Shown here: positions 53,695 through 62,539 of the stretch, in pieces
Position numbering within the stretch: the first letter of the stretch is position 1
Layout of the letters: each line of letters begins with the position of its first letter
DNA from: Janthinobacterium sp. 67
GTDB taxonomy: Bacteria; Pseudomonadota; Gammaproteobacteria; Burkholderiales; Burkholderiaceae_D
Direction of reading: 5' to 3'
Assembly (NCBI RefSeq): GCF_002797895.1
Contig: NZ_PGES01000001.1
Coordinates: 2,232,001-2,296,000 of the forward strand
Length of the DNA: 64,000 nucleotides
The notes under the pieces: generated by a model
The model's database searches: none
Told to the model about the DNA's origin: nothing
What the model saw: the letters and a program-made list of their open reading frames with translations, nothing else
Position numbers and translations under genes: made by a program

Positions 53695-55529
53695 TCCGCC
53701 AACTCCTCAAGCATTTTCATGATTGTGGCCGTTACTCCTTTGAGTTCCTCGTCAATGGTATGCAAGTCACGAGGCGGCTCGAACACGTAGAAATACCGAT
53801 TGAACGGAATTTCATAGCCAACCTTCGACTTGTCGTGGTCTATCCAAGCATCCGGAGCATGCGGCAATATCTCCCGCTCAAAGTAGGACTGAACTTCATC
53901 GGTCAGTGGCACGTTTTCAGTGTCGCGTAATGAGCTGTCAGATTGCTGGAGGCCCTTCTGTTTTCCCTTGAGGCCAACTACAACGTTACCGTCATTGTCA
54001 CGCAGCGGGCGTTCAACCGTGATAGTGGTGTAACCGAATTCGTGGTTCTTGAACACGCGGGATATTGGTGCGACCTTCACCTTGCCGCCCGCAGGCGCAT
54101 CTGGCGCTTTGTCACCCGGCGCCAATAGTTTCCGCTCAACCTCTTTACCCTTGACATCAACCACCGTGGCCAGGTCACCTTCGCTGAAGTCGCCGAACAA
54201 GCGCGTGATGTCAGCGATATGCTCGTCCGATAGCTCTTTCCGCTTGCTACCTAAGTTCTTGTGCATTTTCTTCCAGAAACTACTGGCATCAATGAGTTGC
54301 ACCCAGCCCTTGCGGTCATCCGGCTTCTTGTTCGACAAAATCCAAATGTATGTCGAGATACCTGTGTTATAAAACATGTCGGAGGGCAGGCCAATGATGG
54401 CCTCGACCAGGTCGTTCTCTAGCACATAGCGACGAATCTCACTCTCACCTGAACCAGCTCCGCCGGTAAACAGCGGCGAACCGTTCAGCACAATACCGAT
54501 GCGGCTGCCGCCGTCCACCGCCGGACGCATTTTGGCGATGAGGTGCAGCAGGAACAGCATCGAGCCATCGGATACACGCGGCAGACCTGGGCCGAAGCGT
54601 CCATCGAATCCCTTCTCAGCAGCCTCTTTGCGCACTTCCTTCTCGACCTTCTTCCACTCGACGCCGAATGGAGGATTAGACAACATATAGTCAAACTTTT
54701 TGCCACCGTGTCCGTCCTCGGACAGCGTATTGCCCACAACGATGTTGCCTACGTCCTGCCCTTTGATAAGCATGTCTGCTTTGCAGATGGCGTAGGACTC
54801 GTCGTTCAATTCCTGGCCAAACATGGTCAGGCGAGCGTCGGGATTGTGCTCCGACAGATATTCACCCGCTACGGACAACATGCCACCCGTACCGGCAGTC
54901 GGGTCGTAGATAGTTCGCACGACAGCGTTGCCTGGTGTGAGGACATCGTCATCCTCAATGAACAACAAGTTCACCATCAAGCGGATAACTTCGCGCGGCG
55001 TGAAGTGCTCCCCGGCAGTTTCATTTGAAATCTCTGCAAATTTACGAATCAGTTCCTCAAAGACCAAGCCCATGTCAGCGTTGTCAACGACATTCGGATG
55101 CAAATCGATATTGGCGAACTTCTCGACAACCAAGTACAGAAGGCCGGCCTTGCCCAGACGCTCAATTTGAGTGTAGAAGTCAAATCGCTCGAAGATGTCC
55201 CGCGCAGCTGGCGAGAACGCCTGAATGTAGGCATAAAGGTTCTGCCGGATGTGGTCTTGGTCGCCCAGCAGCGTTATCAGGTCAAGTGACGACGTGTTGT
55301 AAAACGACTGCCCTGCCTTACGCACCAAGAATGGCTCTGGATTCAGCCCTGCCTTGGTCTTGGCATCAAACTCTGCAAGCACTGATGGCTTCGTGGCCTC
55401 CAGTACGCAGTCAAGGCGACGCAGAATGGTGAAGGGTAAAATAACCTTGCCGTAGTCGGACTGCTTGTAATCTCCACGCAAAAGGTCCGCGACGGACCAG
55501 ATGAAGGATGAGAGGGCTTGATGATTCAT
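53691..55529 (-). CDS. hsdM: Type I restriction-modification DNA methyltransferase HsdM
   Basis: A 612-aa adenine-N6 methyltransferase. SAM-binding motif I is [15 protein letters not shown] and the catalytic motif IV is NPPFGVEW. An N-terminal helical domain ([15 protein letters not shown]) precedes it; a 77-codon copy of this region sits upstream of zorA. First gene of the hsdM-hsdS-hsdR operon. The C-terminal 130 residues form the extended region typical of larger HsdM proteins. Confidence 0.95.
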   Translation of the reverse strand: MNHQALSSFIWSVADLLRGDYKQSDYGKVILPFTILRRLDCVLEATKPSVLAEFDAKTKAGLNPEPFLVRKAGQSFYNTSSLDLITLLGDQDHIRQNLYAYIQAFSPAARDIFERFDFYTQIERLGKAGLLYLVVEKFANIDLHPNVVDNADMGLVFEELIRKFAEISNETAGEHFTPREVIRLMVNLLFIEDDDVLTPGNAVVRTIYDPTAGTGGMLSVAGEYLSEHNPDARLTMFGQELNDESYAICKADMLIKGQDVGNIVVGNTLSEDGHGGKKFDYMLSNPPFGVEWKKVEKEVRKEAAEKGFDGRFGPGLPRVSDGSMLFLLHLIAKMRPAVDGGSRIGIVLNGSPLFTGGAGSGESEIRRYVLENDLVEAIIGLPSDMFYNTGISTYIWILSNKKPDDRKGWVQLIDASSFWKKMHKNLGSKRKELSDEHIADITRLFGDFSEGDLATVVDVKGKEVERKLLAPGDKAPDAPAGGKVKVAPISRVFKNHEFGYTTITVERPLRDNDGNVVVGLKGKQKGLQQSDSSLRDTENVPLTDEVQSYFEREILPHAPDAWIDHDKSKVGYEIPFNRYFYVFEPPRDLHTIDEELKGVTATIMKMLEELAE

Positions 55530-55615
55530 TTAAATTTCTATCGCTACGCCAAACTAACTGGCATTAATTTTATAAAAATATTACTTAAGGGCATAAACCA
55601 ATATCCCCAAGTAAA

Positions 55616-56542
55616 TTATATTATGGCAATTGCACTCTGCACATCATATAAAGTCTGGTGATGAGACTTTAACCTATGGTCTAACAAAGCTTGAAATATA
55701 TCAGGACACGTTTCAACTGTTGGAACTATTTTTCCATTATTATCGTATTCCAATCGCAACCCATAAGCCACATAGTTCATCTTCAAACTAACCAAAAAGT
55801 CTGGATTTTTGTAATGTCCTTTTTGTTTTATTGCCGACATACGGCGTAATTGCATTGCGTTATTTCCGACATACTCCGTTATTGGTTCAAACCCGGAGAA
55901 AATGGCACTAAATTCCGGCTCATCGCGCAGAGATGAAAAATCATCAACGTGCCCCTGCTTATAGCTCAATATGGATTCGAATGCTGACTTATTTTCCGCA
56001 AAAATAGTTCCTTCAATTACAAAAAAATCGAAATTCTTAGAAATATTAAACTTTGGCTCAACCTCCAAGGATAACATCTCATCCTTATAAGTAGCAAAAA
56101 GGAAGCCCCCTGATTTTTTTGCACTCCAAGAGCCATCGCACTTTCTAAAACAGTAAACAGCACCGTTGTCGTTAATTATTTTTACAACATAAAAAAAAGC
56201 ATTTTGAAGCTCTTTTGTCTTTTTTGCTTTTTTGACATCCAACTCATCCGATATACTATCAATAATAGAATCTGCATGCGTCTCGAGCGACTCTAACCTA
56301 AGTACACTGGCCTCGTTGTTTTGCTCCAAAATGCTGTAATCGAATACTTCTTCGATACGATTTCTTGCGGCATTAAATGCTGCCATCAATGCATCTCCGA
56401 GAGCGGCATCACTAGGAATCCAGCGCCCGGTAAAAACTGGTGTAGGAGGCTCACCAGGAGCGGTTGATTTCTTAAATACCCAGATTACTGCCCGAGCACC
56501 TTCTATTGAAAATTTCTTTAATAGAGCCAAATCTGCAACCAT
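55616..56542 (-). CDS. kwaB: Kiwa protein KwaB (DUF4868)
   Basis: A 308-aa cytoplasmic protein of the DUF4868/KwaB family: FAENKSAFESILSYKQGH, NNAMQLRRMSAIKQKGHY and NPDFLVSLKMNY fall in the family's C-terminal DNA-binding half. In Kiwa, KwaB binds DNA and is held by the membrane partner KwaA; the pair blocks phage replication and transcription. Start may be GTG 56545 or ATG 56542; AGAGG suits the ATG. The overlap with kwaA and matching lengths make this a canonical Kiwa pair. AT-rich. Confidence 0.85.
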   Translation of the reverse strand: MVADLALLKKFSIEGARAVIWVFKKSTAPGEPPTPVFTGRWIPSDAALGDALMAAFNAARNRIEEVFDYSILEQNNEASVLRLESLETHADSIIDSISDELDVKKAKKTKELQNAFFYVVKIINDNGAVYCFRKCDGSWSAKKSGGFLFATYKDEMLSLEVEPKFNISKNFDFFVIEGTIFAENKSAFESILSYKQGHVDDFSSLRDEPEFSAIFSGFEPITEYVGNNAMQLRRMSAIKQKGHYKNPDFLVSLKMNYVAYGLRLEYDNNGKIVPTVETCPDIFQALLDHRLKSHHQTLYDVQSAIAII

Positions 56543-57138
56543 CACGCCCTCTTTTTCTTAGCAACAAAAACATCTTGAAATGAAAATATCTCATAACGAG
56601 ATTTTGGAATAATTTCATTTCGACACATTGCACGACGTTGGTAGTCAGTGTCGCCCGTAGGATAAGTAAATTTAATTTCGAAAAGTCGCCATCCAAACAC
56701 TGCAAGCAAAGGATTTAAAAGAATATTTCCTGAACGATATGTTATTAAAAACATCCAAATTAAGAATAAAAATGCACCGCAAATTTTCAAAACACTCGAA
56801 TAATCAAAACTCATAAATGAAACAATGTACGGAAATACATAACTCATTAAGTCCGCAGGAATGTGTTTTGATTCCTTTATATCGATATCATGAGTCGATT
56901 GCACATTTTTCAATGAAAGTAAAAAAATGGAAAGACAGACGAAAGAGACTATCAATACCGAACTGGCAATCTTCGGATGCAACAAAGGAACTGCGCAGTC
57001 ATTCAAAAAGCCAGTAACCGACCGGCAGACAGGATGCTTCAACAGTTCAGCATCAATGTCTTGCACAAACAAGATTAGCGCAAGCGGAAAATATGACCCG
57101 AAAAACATTAACGCTGCAACGAGGACGCGAAGTTCCAT
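56542..57138 (-). CDS. kwaA: Kiwa membrane protein KwaA
   Basis: A 198-aa protein with four predicted transmembrane helices (about residues 5-25, 58-78, 98-118 and 118-138) and a basic C-terminal tail (VAKKKRA). KwaA proteins form a tetrameric membrane sensor of phage attachment or injection. Sequence similarity is hard to judge, so identity leans on size, topology and the coupled kwaB gene directly downstream (shared stop/start bases). AT-rich, with signs of transfer. Confidence 0.8.
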   Translation of the reverse strand: MELRVLVAALMFFGSYFPLALILFVQDIDAELLKHPVCRSVTGFLNDCAVPLLHPKIASSVLIVSFVCLSIFLLSLKNVQSTHDIDIKESKHIPADLMSYVFPYIVSFMSFDYSSVLKICGAFLFLIWMFLITYRSGNILLNPLLAVFGWRLFEIKFTYPTGDTDYQRRAMCRNEIIPKSRYEIFSFQDVFVAKKKRA

Positions 57139-57426
57139 AGGATTCTAGCCCAAAAAAGTGTTTCCTAACAAAAATAGCAACAACGAATTCAGCCATACTA
57201 TTGATATACCATGAAACGCGCCTACTGGCATCCAACCTAGGGCCGGTGCAACGGCTTAGAAGTGTTCAGTTTGACCAATATATTTTTAGCGAGAATCTGC
57301 ATTCTACTGTATTTTCATACAGCAAATACATGAAAATATAGCCACACAACGCCGAAGTTAGCGGACGAACACCACACAGTCAACAAGTGATATCCTTGAC
57401 TCCGCTGAATTTTATCGAAGAAACGT

Positions 57427-58032
57427 ATGCACCAGTACCTTATCGACACAAAATTTGCCACTACCGGCTTGATTACTCTTATCACTCATGATGCAAAAGA
57501 ACTCAACAAACTTGTTGCGGAGCTAGAATCTGCAGTGGCTAAAAAAACTTATATGGCCTCAACATTTTCACAGCACGAATCCGGATTCCAAGCAAATTAT
57601 TGGCATTCCTGGGCATGTGAGGCCCACCAAGAGCATTTGACCATTCAACAAGAAATCACATTCTTAGAAAAGAAAATAATCGATAAACGTGGTTCACTAG
57701 ATGCACTTTCCAGCGCTCTGCTACAAATAGCGAAACAAGGAATTTCATCGGTAATTGGCTCCCCATCCAAGTGCCCGCCCGGACGCTCGATACACGGCAC
57801 AACTTTGCAGCAAGTGATTTGGGCGGGCCGCAATCAATCGCAGCACTATGAAGAAATCAAAAAAATTGACAATAATACGGCTGGTGTTTTTGAACAGTTG
57901 AATATTTATAGAACGGCGGGTCAATCCCTCGACCCAAAAGCCAAAAGAAACCTAGCTCTCAACATCATAGAATTGCTAAATTGGCACTGCCAGAATCAAT
58001 ACGAGCAAGACATGATAAGTCTCATTGGCTAA
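57427..58032 (+). CDS. Hypothetical protein with HEPN-like motif
   Basis: A 201-aa, mostly helical protein. Near residue 135 the segment IWAGRNQSQHYEEIK contains R-x4-H, the hallmark of HEPN ribonucleases, on a helix; the flanking GRSIHGTTLQQVIWA supports that fold. HEPN toxins often cut tRNA or mRNA and need a partner, but none is adjacent (the divergent neighbour is Kiwa; downstream is a pseudogene). The HEPN reading is moderate; it may be a non-catalytic relative. Confidence 0.62.
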   Translation: MHQYLIDTKFATTGLITLITHDAKELNKLVAELESAVAKKTYMASTFSQHESGFQANYWHSWACEAHQEHLTIQQEITFLEKKIIDKRGSLDALSSALLQIAKQGISSVIGSPSKCPPGRSIHGTTLQQVIWAGRNQSQHYEEIKKIDNNTAGVFEQLNIYRTAGQSLDPKAKRNLALNIIELLNWHCQNQYEQDMISLIG

Positions 58033-58037
58033 TGGAT

Positions 58038-58337
58038 TTTTTGAGCTAGCCATCGAACTGGCAAACCGGAGCCCGGCGGCCCTTCGCACTCTAATCCGGG
58101 CGGCCAGAGATTCCGCGGTCAAGTATCCAGACTTTGCCATGGCGGCCGGTATGACTGCCCTGACGAGCATCATGCGCGAATATGGCTATGACATCACTGG
58201 CATCAACGTGCTGGATGCGTGCGCCGCCGTAATGCTGGCGGCCAGCGCTATGAGAGGGATGAGGCCTCAGTCAAAGAAAATGTACGAGCGGTTATTACGG
58301 CGAGCGGTGTCGCGGCGTGTTCGTGCAACGCATTCTT
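58038..58337 (+). pseudogene. Degraded copy of the C-terminal end of the TPR-like gene
   Basis: Starts 6 bp after the HEPN-like gene with a block matching residues ELAIELANKSPADPRTLIR of the 408-aa protein, then continues in frame to MLAASAM before shifting frame (58250 region). No start codon and frame damage, so not functional. Part of direct repeat A, right copy. Confidence 0.8.
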
Positions 58338-58557
58338 GCTCACCAATTGGCGCTGTACACAGATGCCACAGCGATGCGGTGGTGAGTTCGCCGCTCTGCC
58401 AATGCCTCCAACAAGGAACTTCTTGCAGCCACCGCTATAATTCGTACGGTAGGTACACACTATACGGTTTGTACGATACATCTCCGCATACGATACAAAC
58501 AATATAATTATTTATATCGTTTATATCATTAACAAATACTCCGAACAATCGGTCGAC
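58038..58557 (+). repeat. Long imperfect direct repeat A, right copy
   Basis: Matches 47827-48349 in the same orientation, including the AT-rich ATATCGTTTATA dyad near its right end. The junction lies directly after the HEPN-like gene stop. Confidence 0.85.
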
Positions 58558-58579
58558 GCCATGAGCATGGATGCCCCCA

Positions 58580-58820
58580 CGGTCAAGCACTGTAGGTCAT
58601 TGGCGCTGACCCAGAAGCTGAATTTTTGGCTAAAAAAAACCCGCCAATTGAGGGCGGGCTGAATCCAATTCTTGGAGGAGTTGGAGGAGACAGGTCAATT
58701 ATGCTGTACTGCGCCATACCTCTCCAATCATCAATTGTGCTGAGATGTATCACAGGTAGGAATGAGACTCGAGGCTGGCGTGAATATATTTGAGTGCGCT
58801 CAGGACCTAGCGCCGCCAAA
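58580..58820 (+). repeat. Imperfect direct repeat B, right copy
   Basis: Matches 48957-49205 in the same orientation. Repeats A and B here are almost adjacent, whereas the left copies are separated by about 600 bp including the 94-aa gene. No other gene is seen between 58338 and 59072. Confidence 0.8.
58640..58658 (-). terminator. Rho-independent terminator
   Basis: CCCGCC/GGCGGG stem, seven-base loop, followed on the minus strand by eight Ts. It can terminate the minus-strand operon that ends at 59073. Confidence 0.75.
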
Positions 58821-59072
58821 CGCCGGCACCGCATTGGGTATGAGTTGGCCACCAAAATTCTCCATTGTGTCGTGGAGAGCCCTACCCAACAACCCCAGCG
58901 CAACGAACATGTCCGTCGAGCGCCGAGATGTCCAACACAGTCGCCTGAAGTTACCCACAGCTGACGTGGACATGCCTGAGGATAACTGCCGCAAAAACTC
59001 CGCAAAGCCATTGCCTCTAGGGTTTCCACAACAACCTGATGCCAGTCTATTGGCCACTAAGCCTCTGGCAAT

Positions 59073-59750
59073 TCAACCGTCTGTCTGCAGAGCCTCGATG
59101 AAGATTTGCCGACCGCTCTTTCCCTTGTACTTACGCATGGGAGTGTGCCACCAACGAGTAGCCGGATGCGGGGTAAAAGCGAAGCGGACATGCTGGTGCC
59201 CTTGAACTGACTCTTGTGCAACTCGCCATGCCAAGACGCTACAGAAAATGACAATCTGCGGATTAAGAATTTCTAGGACAGCGTTCAACACCGCCGAACT
59301 GCGGCTCTTATCAAGCGCGGAAACCACAATAGACTTCCCGGAAACCTGTGCAGGTCGCTGGAAGTAGTTCATGAAGGCCATGCTGTGAAATGGCGAGACT
59401 AACGTCGATGCGCCAACGCCGGCATCTACAGCAGCGGCTTCAATGTTGCGATATATGGTCTTCGACTTCTCCCTCCACTTGTTTACTAGGCCGTTGGCGA
59501 TGATTCCGCGCGTGACAATCCCAGCCTTATCACGGTTTGTTTGATTTCTTATACCGGCATACCACGCGGCCGCGTCGTGATGAAAATCGATGCTTGGTTC
59601 CAAATAGTGGCTCTCCCCCAGCACAAGAATCCGAGGACTTTGGCTGTGAAAGGCATGGCCGACCCAGGGATACAACTCTGAGTACAGTTGAAAATGGCCA
59701 ACGCCGGAAAACTGTTCGTCGTACATTGTGCTTGATGTCATTGCGGTCAT
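59073..59750 (-). CDS. UDG-like GESHY-domain protein
   Basis: A 225-aa protein of unknown function. ILVLGESHYLEP (GESHY at residues 45-49), FHSMAFMNYFQRPAQ, PQIVIFCSVLAWR and FTPHPATRWWH occur in the same order and spacing as in the second domain of the 272-aa protein at 26947-27765. The pattern suggests a uracil-DNA-glycosylase-like fold, with GES in the place of the GxDPY loop and PHP in the place of the HPS loop. Three in-frame ATGs near the start leave the N-terminus uncertain by up to eight residues. Possibly a nucleic-acid or nucleotide hydrolase in defence. Confidence 0.68.
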   Translation of the reverse strand: MTAMTSSTMYDEQFSGVGHFQLYSELYPWVGHAFHSQSPRILVLGESHYLEPSIDFHHDAAAWYAGIRNQTNRDKAGIVTRGIIANGLVNKWREKSKTIYRNIEAAAVDAGVGASTLVSPFHSMAFMNYFQRPAQVSGKSIVVSALDKSRSSAVLNAVLEILNPQIVIFCSVLAWRVAQESVQGHQHVRFAFTPHPATRWWHTPMRKYKGKSGRQIFIEALQTDG

Positions 59751-59832
59751 CCGAATCAGAGAGGAAGTGCCGCCGAACTGGCTATTTGATTTAGAGAAAT
59801 ATGATTATCCTGCCAAGATTTTGAACGGCCAG

Positions 59833-60774
59833 CTAAGTGGCCCACGGCAAAGGTTCTTGCTCGTCTTGTGGTGGAGCTGTTTGACTGCGATACAAAGTTT
59901 CCCTACTCTTGCCATCTGAACATCCGATTTTCCGAAGTTCGAACAGTCCTGATTTTCTCAAGACTTGGCGCCATGTCTTGCATCCATATCTGCTCGGTAC
60001 CTGGTCTCGATTTTCCTTCGAGATAAACTCTATCGCGGCGTCGAGGAAGGTCCAACCGCCTACCTGGCAAGCCGTCTCTGCCTTGTGCAAACATTCGACT
60101 ATCGTGCTCCTCGCCCAGCACACTGAACCGTCAGGATTGATGCCGTGTACGAACATATCCTCGAACGACTTTGACTGCAAGAATGAAGACGCCAGCGCTT
60201 GGGTCTCGGCTAAGCTCCTGGCCCAGTCCTTCAGGCGTTCAAAATGCGCATCAATTTGCTCGTAGCAGGCATCGAGGTGGGTGGCAGCTGCGCAGCAGCC
60301 GTTTTCATCAAAGATGTCAAAACGTTCGAGGAAATGATGGATGAGGCCATTGCGCAGCGCAACTAGCTCGGCGAGACCATCCTTGCTTTGCGCGTAACGC
60401 TCAGGCGACATCGAGATATTGAAGCGCATGCTGGCCCAAGCGACATCAACAGATTGGATGCCGGAACTGGTGTCATCATCCGGTCTAGCCTCGACATCAG
60501 ATAATGCCGCAGTTAAGTGGTTACCGGTGAACATGCCGACGAGAGTGCCCAAAGTCTTGGTACGCATGTCGGCGAGTTTTTGGTCCTGCGCGGCTTGGAA
60601 TCGTTCTATCGGGCCTTTCACTGCCATGCCCGCGACCATTGTCTTCAACAACCGCTCGTACTGCTGCAGACGCAGCATGCAGCGTCCTAGCTTACGCTGG
60701 ACTTCGTGCTGTAGCGCTTTCAAAACACCGTCGGCGTCAACTGTGAATTGAGATGCCTCTGGCTCTGTCGTCAC
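59833..60774 (-). CDS. OST-HTH/LOTUS-domain protein
   Basis: A 313-aa protein. The N-terminal 200 residues are helical with LRNGLIHHFLERFDI, similar to HEPN-type or AbiV-like helices found beside OST-HTH domains. The C-terminal region (GGWTFLDAAIEFIS, SRYGCKTWRQVLRKSGLFELRK, then RETLYRS) matches the LOTUS winged helix that binds RNA, notably G-quadruplex RNA. Coupled to the EF-hand protein gene upstream by a 4-bp overlap (60771-60774). Function unknown. Confidence 0.75.
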   Translation of the reverse strand: MTTEPEASQFTVDADGVLKALQHEVQRKLGRCMLRLQQYERLLKTMVAGMAVKGPIERFQAAQDQKLADMRTKTLGTLVGMFTGNHLTAALSDVEARPDDDTSSGIQSVDVAWASMRFNISMSPERYAQSKDGLAELVALRNGLIHHFLERFDIFDENGCCAAATHLDACYEQIDAHFERLKDWARSLAETQALASSFLQSKSFEDMFVHGINPDGSVCWARSTIVECLHKAETACQVGGWTFLDAAIEFISKENRDQVPSRYGCKTWRQVLRKSGLFELRKIGCSDGKSRETLYRSQTAPPQDEQEPLPWAT

Positions 60775-61412
60775 TTCTTCCCGATGCTCTTGTAAGCGCC
60801 GAGCGCCGCACCGGCAGTGGCCCCGGTAACGGTGCTGATTATGGGAATTGGAATCATCGAGGCCAAGACACCACCTACCACTGCGCCAGCTGCTGCGTCT
60901 TGGACCAGCTTTGACTGAAGAGCGCTTTTGCCCAATTTGCCAATCTCTCCGGCTGCGGCACCTGCAACTTCTCTCACCTTAGTCGCAGCAATTTTCGCAT
61001 CTTCGAAATCGACTTTACCGTCGCCATTCAAATCGCCGATAAGCACTCCCAGTGCGCTAAGCGTGTTTCCGGCAGCGCCGGTCACCACGCCGAGAGCTGT
61101 ACCGGCGGACTTGGCGCCAGCTGAGGCTGAGTCACCGACGATACCAGCACCATGTTTAACGGCAGCGAATGACTTTGCCGCGTTTTCCGAAATGGAGTCA
61201 CCTGCTTTATATGCAAAGTTCGACGTTGTCTGGGCGGCATCACCAACTGCTTCGCCGGCCGCTTTTCCGAATTCGAGCGCCGAGTGGCTAGCCCGTTCGA
61301 CAGAATTTTTAGCGGCGCTGAGCGAGCTATCGACTGCCGACGATGCAGTATCGGCGACCGACGCGACGGCGTCCCCCATATTCTTTACCAACCCTGCGAT
61401 TTTGCTTTTCAT
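60771..61412 (-). CDS. Alanine/glycine-rich protein with EF-hand loop and glycine zipper
   Basis: A 213-aa protein. Residues 1-120 are Ala/Ser-rich amphipathic repeats; residues 127-138 are a complete EF-hand/dockerin-type calcium loop, DLNGDGKVDFED, with Asp/Asn at positions 1, 3, 5 and Asp at 12. The C-terminus is a glycine-zipper hydrophobic stretch (AAGAVVGGVLASMIPIPI) followed by a second (ATAGAALGAY) that could insert in membranes. First gene of the pair with the OST-HTH protein. This could be a membrane-active or stress protein; no family is recognised with confidence. Confidence 0.7.
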   Translation of the reverse strand: MKSKIAGLVKNMGDAVASVADTASSAVDSSLSAAKNSVERASHSALEFGKAAGEAVGDAAQTTSNFAYKAGDSISENAAKSFAAVKHGAGIVGDSASAGAKSAGTALGVVTGAAGNTLSALGVLIGDLNGDGKVDFEDAKIAATKVREVAGAAAGEIGKLGKSALQSKLVQDAAAGAVVGGVLASMIPIPIISTVTGATAGAALGAYKSIGKK

Positions 61413-61504
61413 ATTTCATACCCTGATAGAGAACGCATCTTATTTGCATACGTGGTGTTGCGAGTTTAAGCATAGAACGTGGAAATGTCCAATAAGCAAT
61501 TTTT

Positions 61505-61754
61505 TCACTTTCTATTAATGAGCCTCAAGGCTCCGATATCTTCGCTCAATACTAATGTCCGACCGAACGTGGCCAACGGCGGGTCGATGATTGTAAAGTT
61601 CTCGGTCATTCCAAACCCAACTTCCCAACCGACAAAAAGTACCAGCTCGTTCCCAATCACATCCAAAGTGGCAACGTTCCTTAAAAGCAACAAAATCAGA
61701 GATGTCTTTTTTCAGCTCTTGAATTATACTGTATGCATATACAGTATTTTTCAT
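61505..61754 (-). pseudogene. Possible frameshifted small gene
   Basis: Two overlapping minus-strand frames each look partly coding: the 5' part from ATG 61754 reads MKNTVYAYSIIQELKKDI, and the 3' part in another frame reads NVATLDVIGNELVLFVGWEV and onward to a TGA at 61505. One frameshift near 61690 would join them into a protein of about 80 residues. Start lies at the SOS box. No family is recognised; could also be chance. Confidence 0.3.
61729..61744. promoter_or_regulatory. LexA (SOS) box upstream of imuA
   Basis: CTGTATGCATATACAG fits the CTGT-N8-ACAG LexA consensus of proteobacteria and lies 52 bp before the imuA ATG. imuA-imuB-dnaE2 cassettes are classic LexA-regulated operons, so DNA-damage induction is expected. 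Confidence 0.85.
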
Positions 61755-61795
61755 AACACCCTAACCCTTCAACTCTAGCCAAGTGACCAAATACA

Positions 61796-62539
61796 ATGCT
61801 GTGCCCACCCCTTATTCAAAGCGATTCAGCCCGCGCGCTTCTGCAACTGCCTCTGCAGGATGTGTGGCGTGCGAGCGAGCTCGCTCTATCCAGGTCAACG
61901 ACCTGCACGACGGGCCATGCGGTTTTGGATGCGGAACTGCCGAACGGTGGATGGCCCAGGTCCGCCCTGGTGGAAGTGTTGCTGCAACAAGCCGGCATCG
62001 GCGAGATGCAGTTACTCAAACCCGCTCTCGCCGAGTTGGCGGCTACACAGCGCATTGCCTTGATTCAGCCGCCATATCTACCGCACGCCATGACATGCAA
62101 ATCCTGGGGGCTTGTTGACCGCAATCTGCTTTGGCTTCGGCCGAGCAGTTCGGCCGATGCGCTCTGGTCAGCCGAACAAATCCTGAAAAATGGCTCGTGC
62201 GGGGCCGTCGTGCTTTGGCAGTCGAATGTCCGCGCGGAGTCCTTGAGACGGTTGAACCTGGCAGCCCAAAGCACAGACACCTGGCTGTGGCTGATGCGGC
62301 CGCTTTCCAGCAGTGTCGACTCGTCGCCATCACCGCTTCGAATCGCGCTTCGGCCGGCTCTAGGCGGTGTGTTGGTCGACATTATCAAACGTCGGGGGCC
62401 TCATTGTGAAAATCCCTTTTTTATACCGCTTGCGGACATGCCCGCTGGTCGTCAGCATCTGGATGTAGACCATGAAATTACTGTTAAGCGTGCACCTTCC
62501 ACTACTGCCATTAGAAACGCTGCGGCCATCTTGGTCTGA
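61796..62539 (+). CDS. imuA: SOS mutagenesis protein ImuA
   Basis: A 247-aa RecA/SulA-like accessory protein of the ImuA-ImuB-DnaE2 mutasome. ELPNGGWPRSALVEVL and AEQILKNGSCGAVVLWQSN match the ImuA pattern, with a degenerate RecA-like core lacking a full Walker A. ImuA and ImuB help the error-prone polymerase DnaE2 reach lesions. The ATG follows an SOS box; the end overlaps imuB by 68 bp, showing tight coupling. Confidence 0.88.
   Translation: MLCPPLIQSDSARALLQLPLQDVWRASELALSRSTTCTTGHAVLDAELPNGGWPRSALVEVLLQQAGIGEMQLLKPALAELAATQRIALIQPPYLPHAMTCKSWGLVDRNLLWLRPSSSADALWSAEQILKNGSCGAVVLWQSNVRAESLRRLNLAAQSTDTWLWLMRPLSSSVDSSPSPLRIALRPALGGVLVDIIKRRGPHCENPFFIPLADMPAGRQHLDVDHEITVKRAPSTTAIRNAAAILV

Larger units (their letters stand above)
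61413..61795. other. Region between EF-hand gene and imuA
   Basis: This 383-bp stretch contains the promoter of the minus-strand pair at its left, a possibly broken small gene (61505-61754) and the SOS box of imuA (61729-61744). Confidence 0.5.

Noticed and set aside
53943..55432. Several plus-strand frames inside hsdM
   Set aside because: Shadows antisense to a gene with clear methyltransferase motifs.
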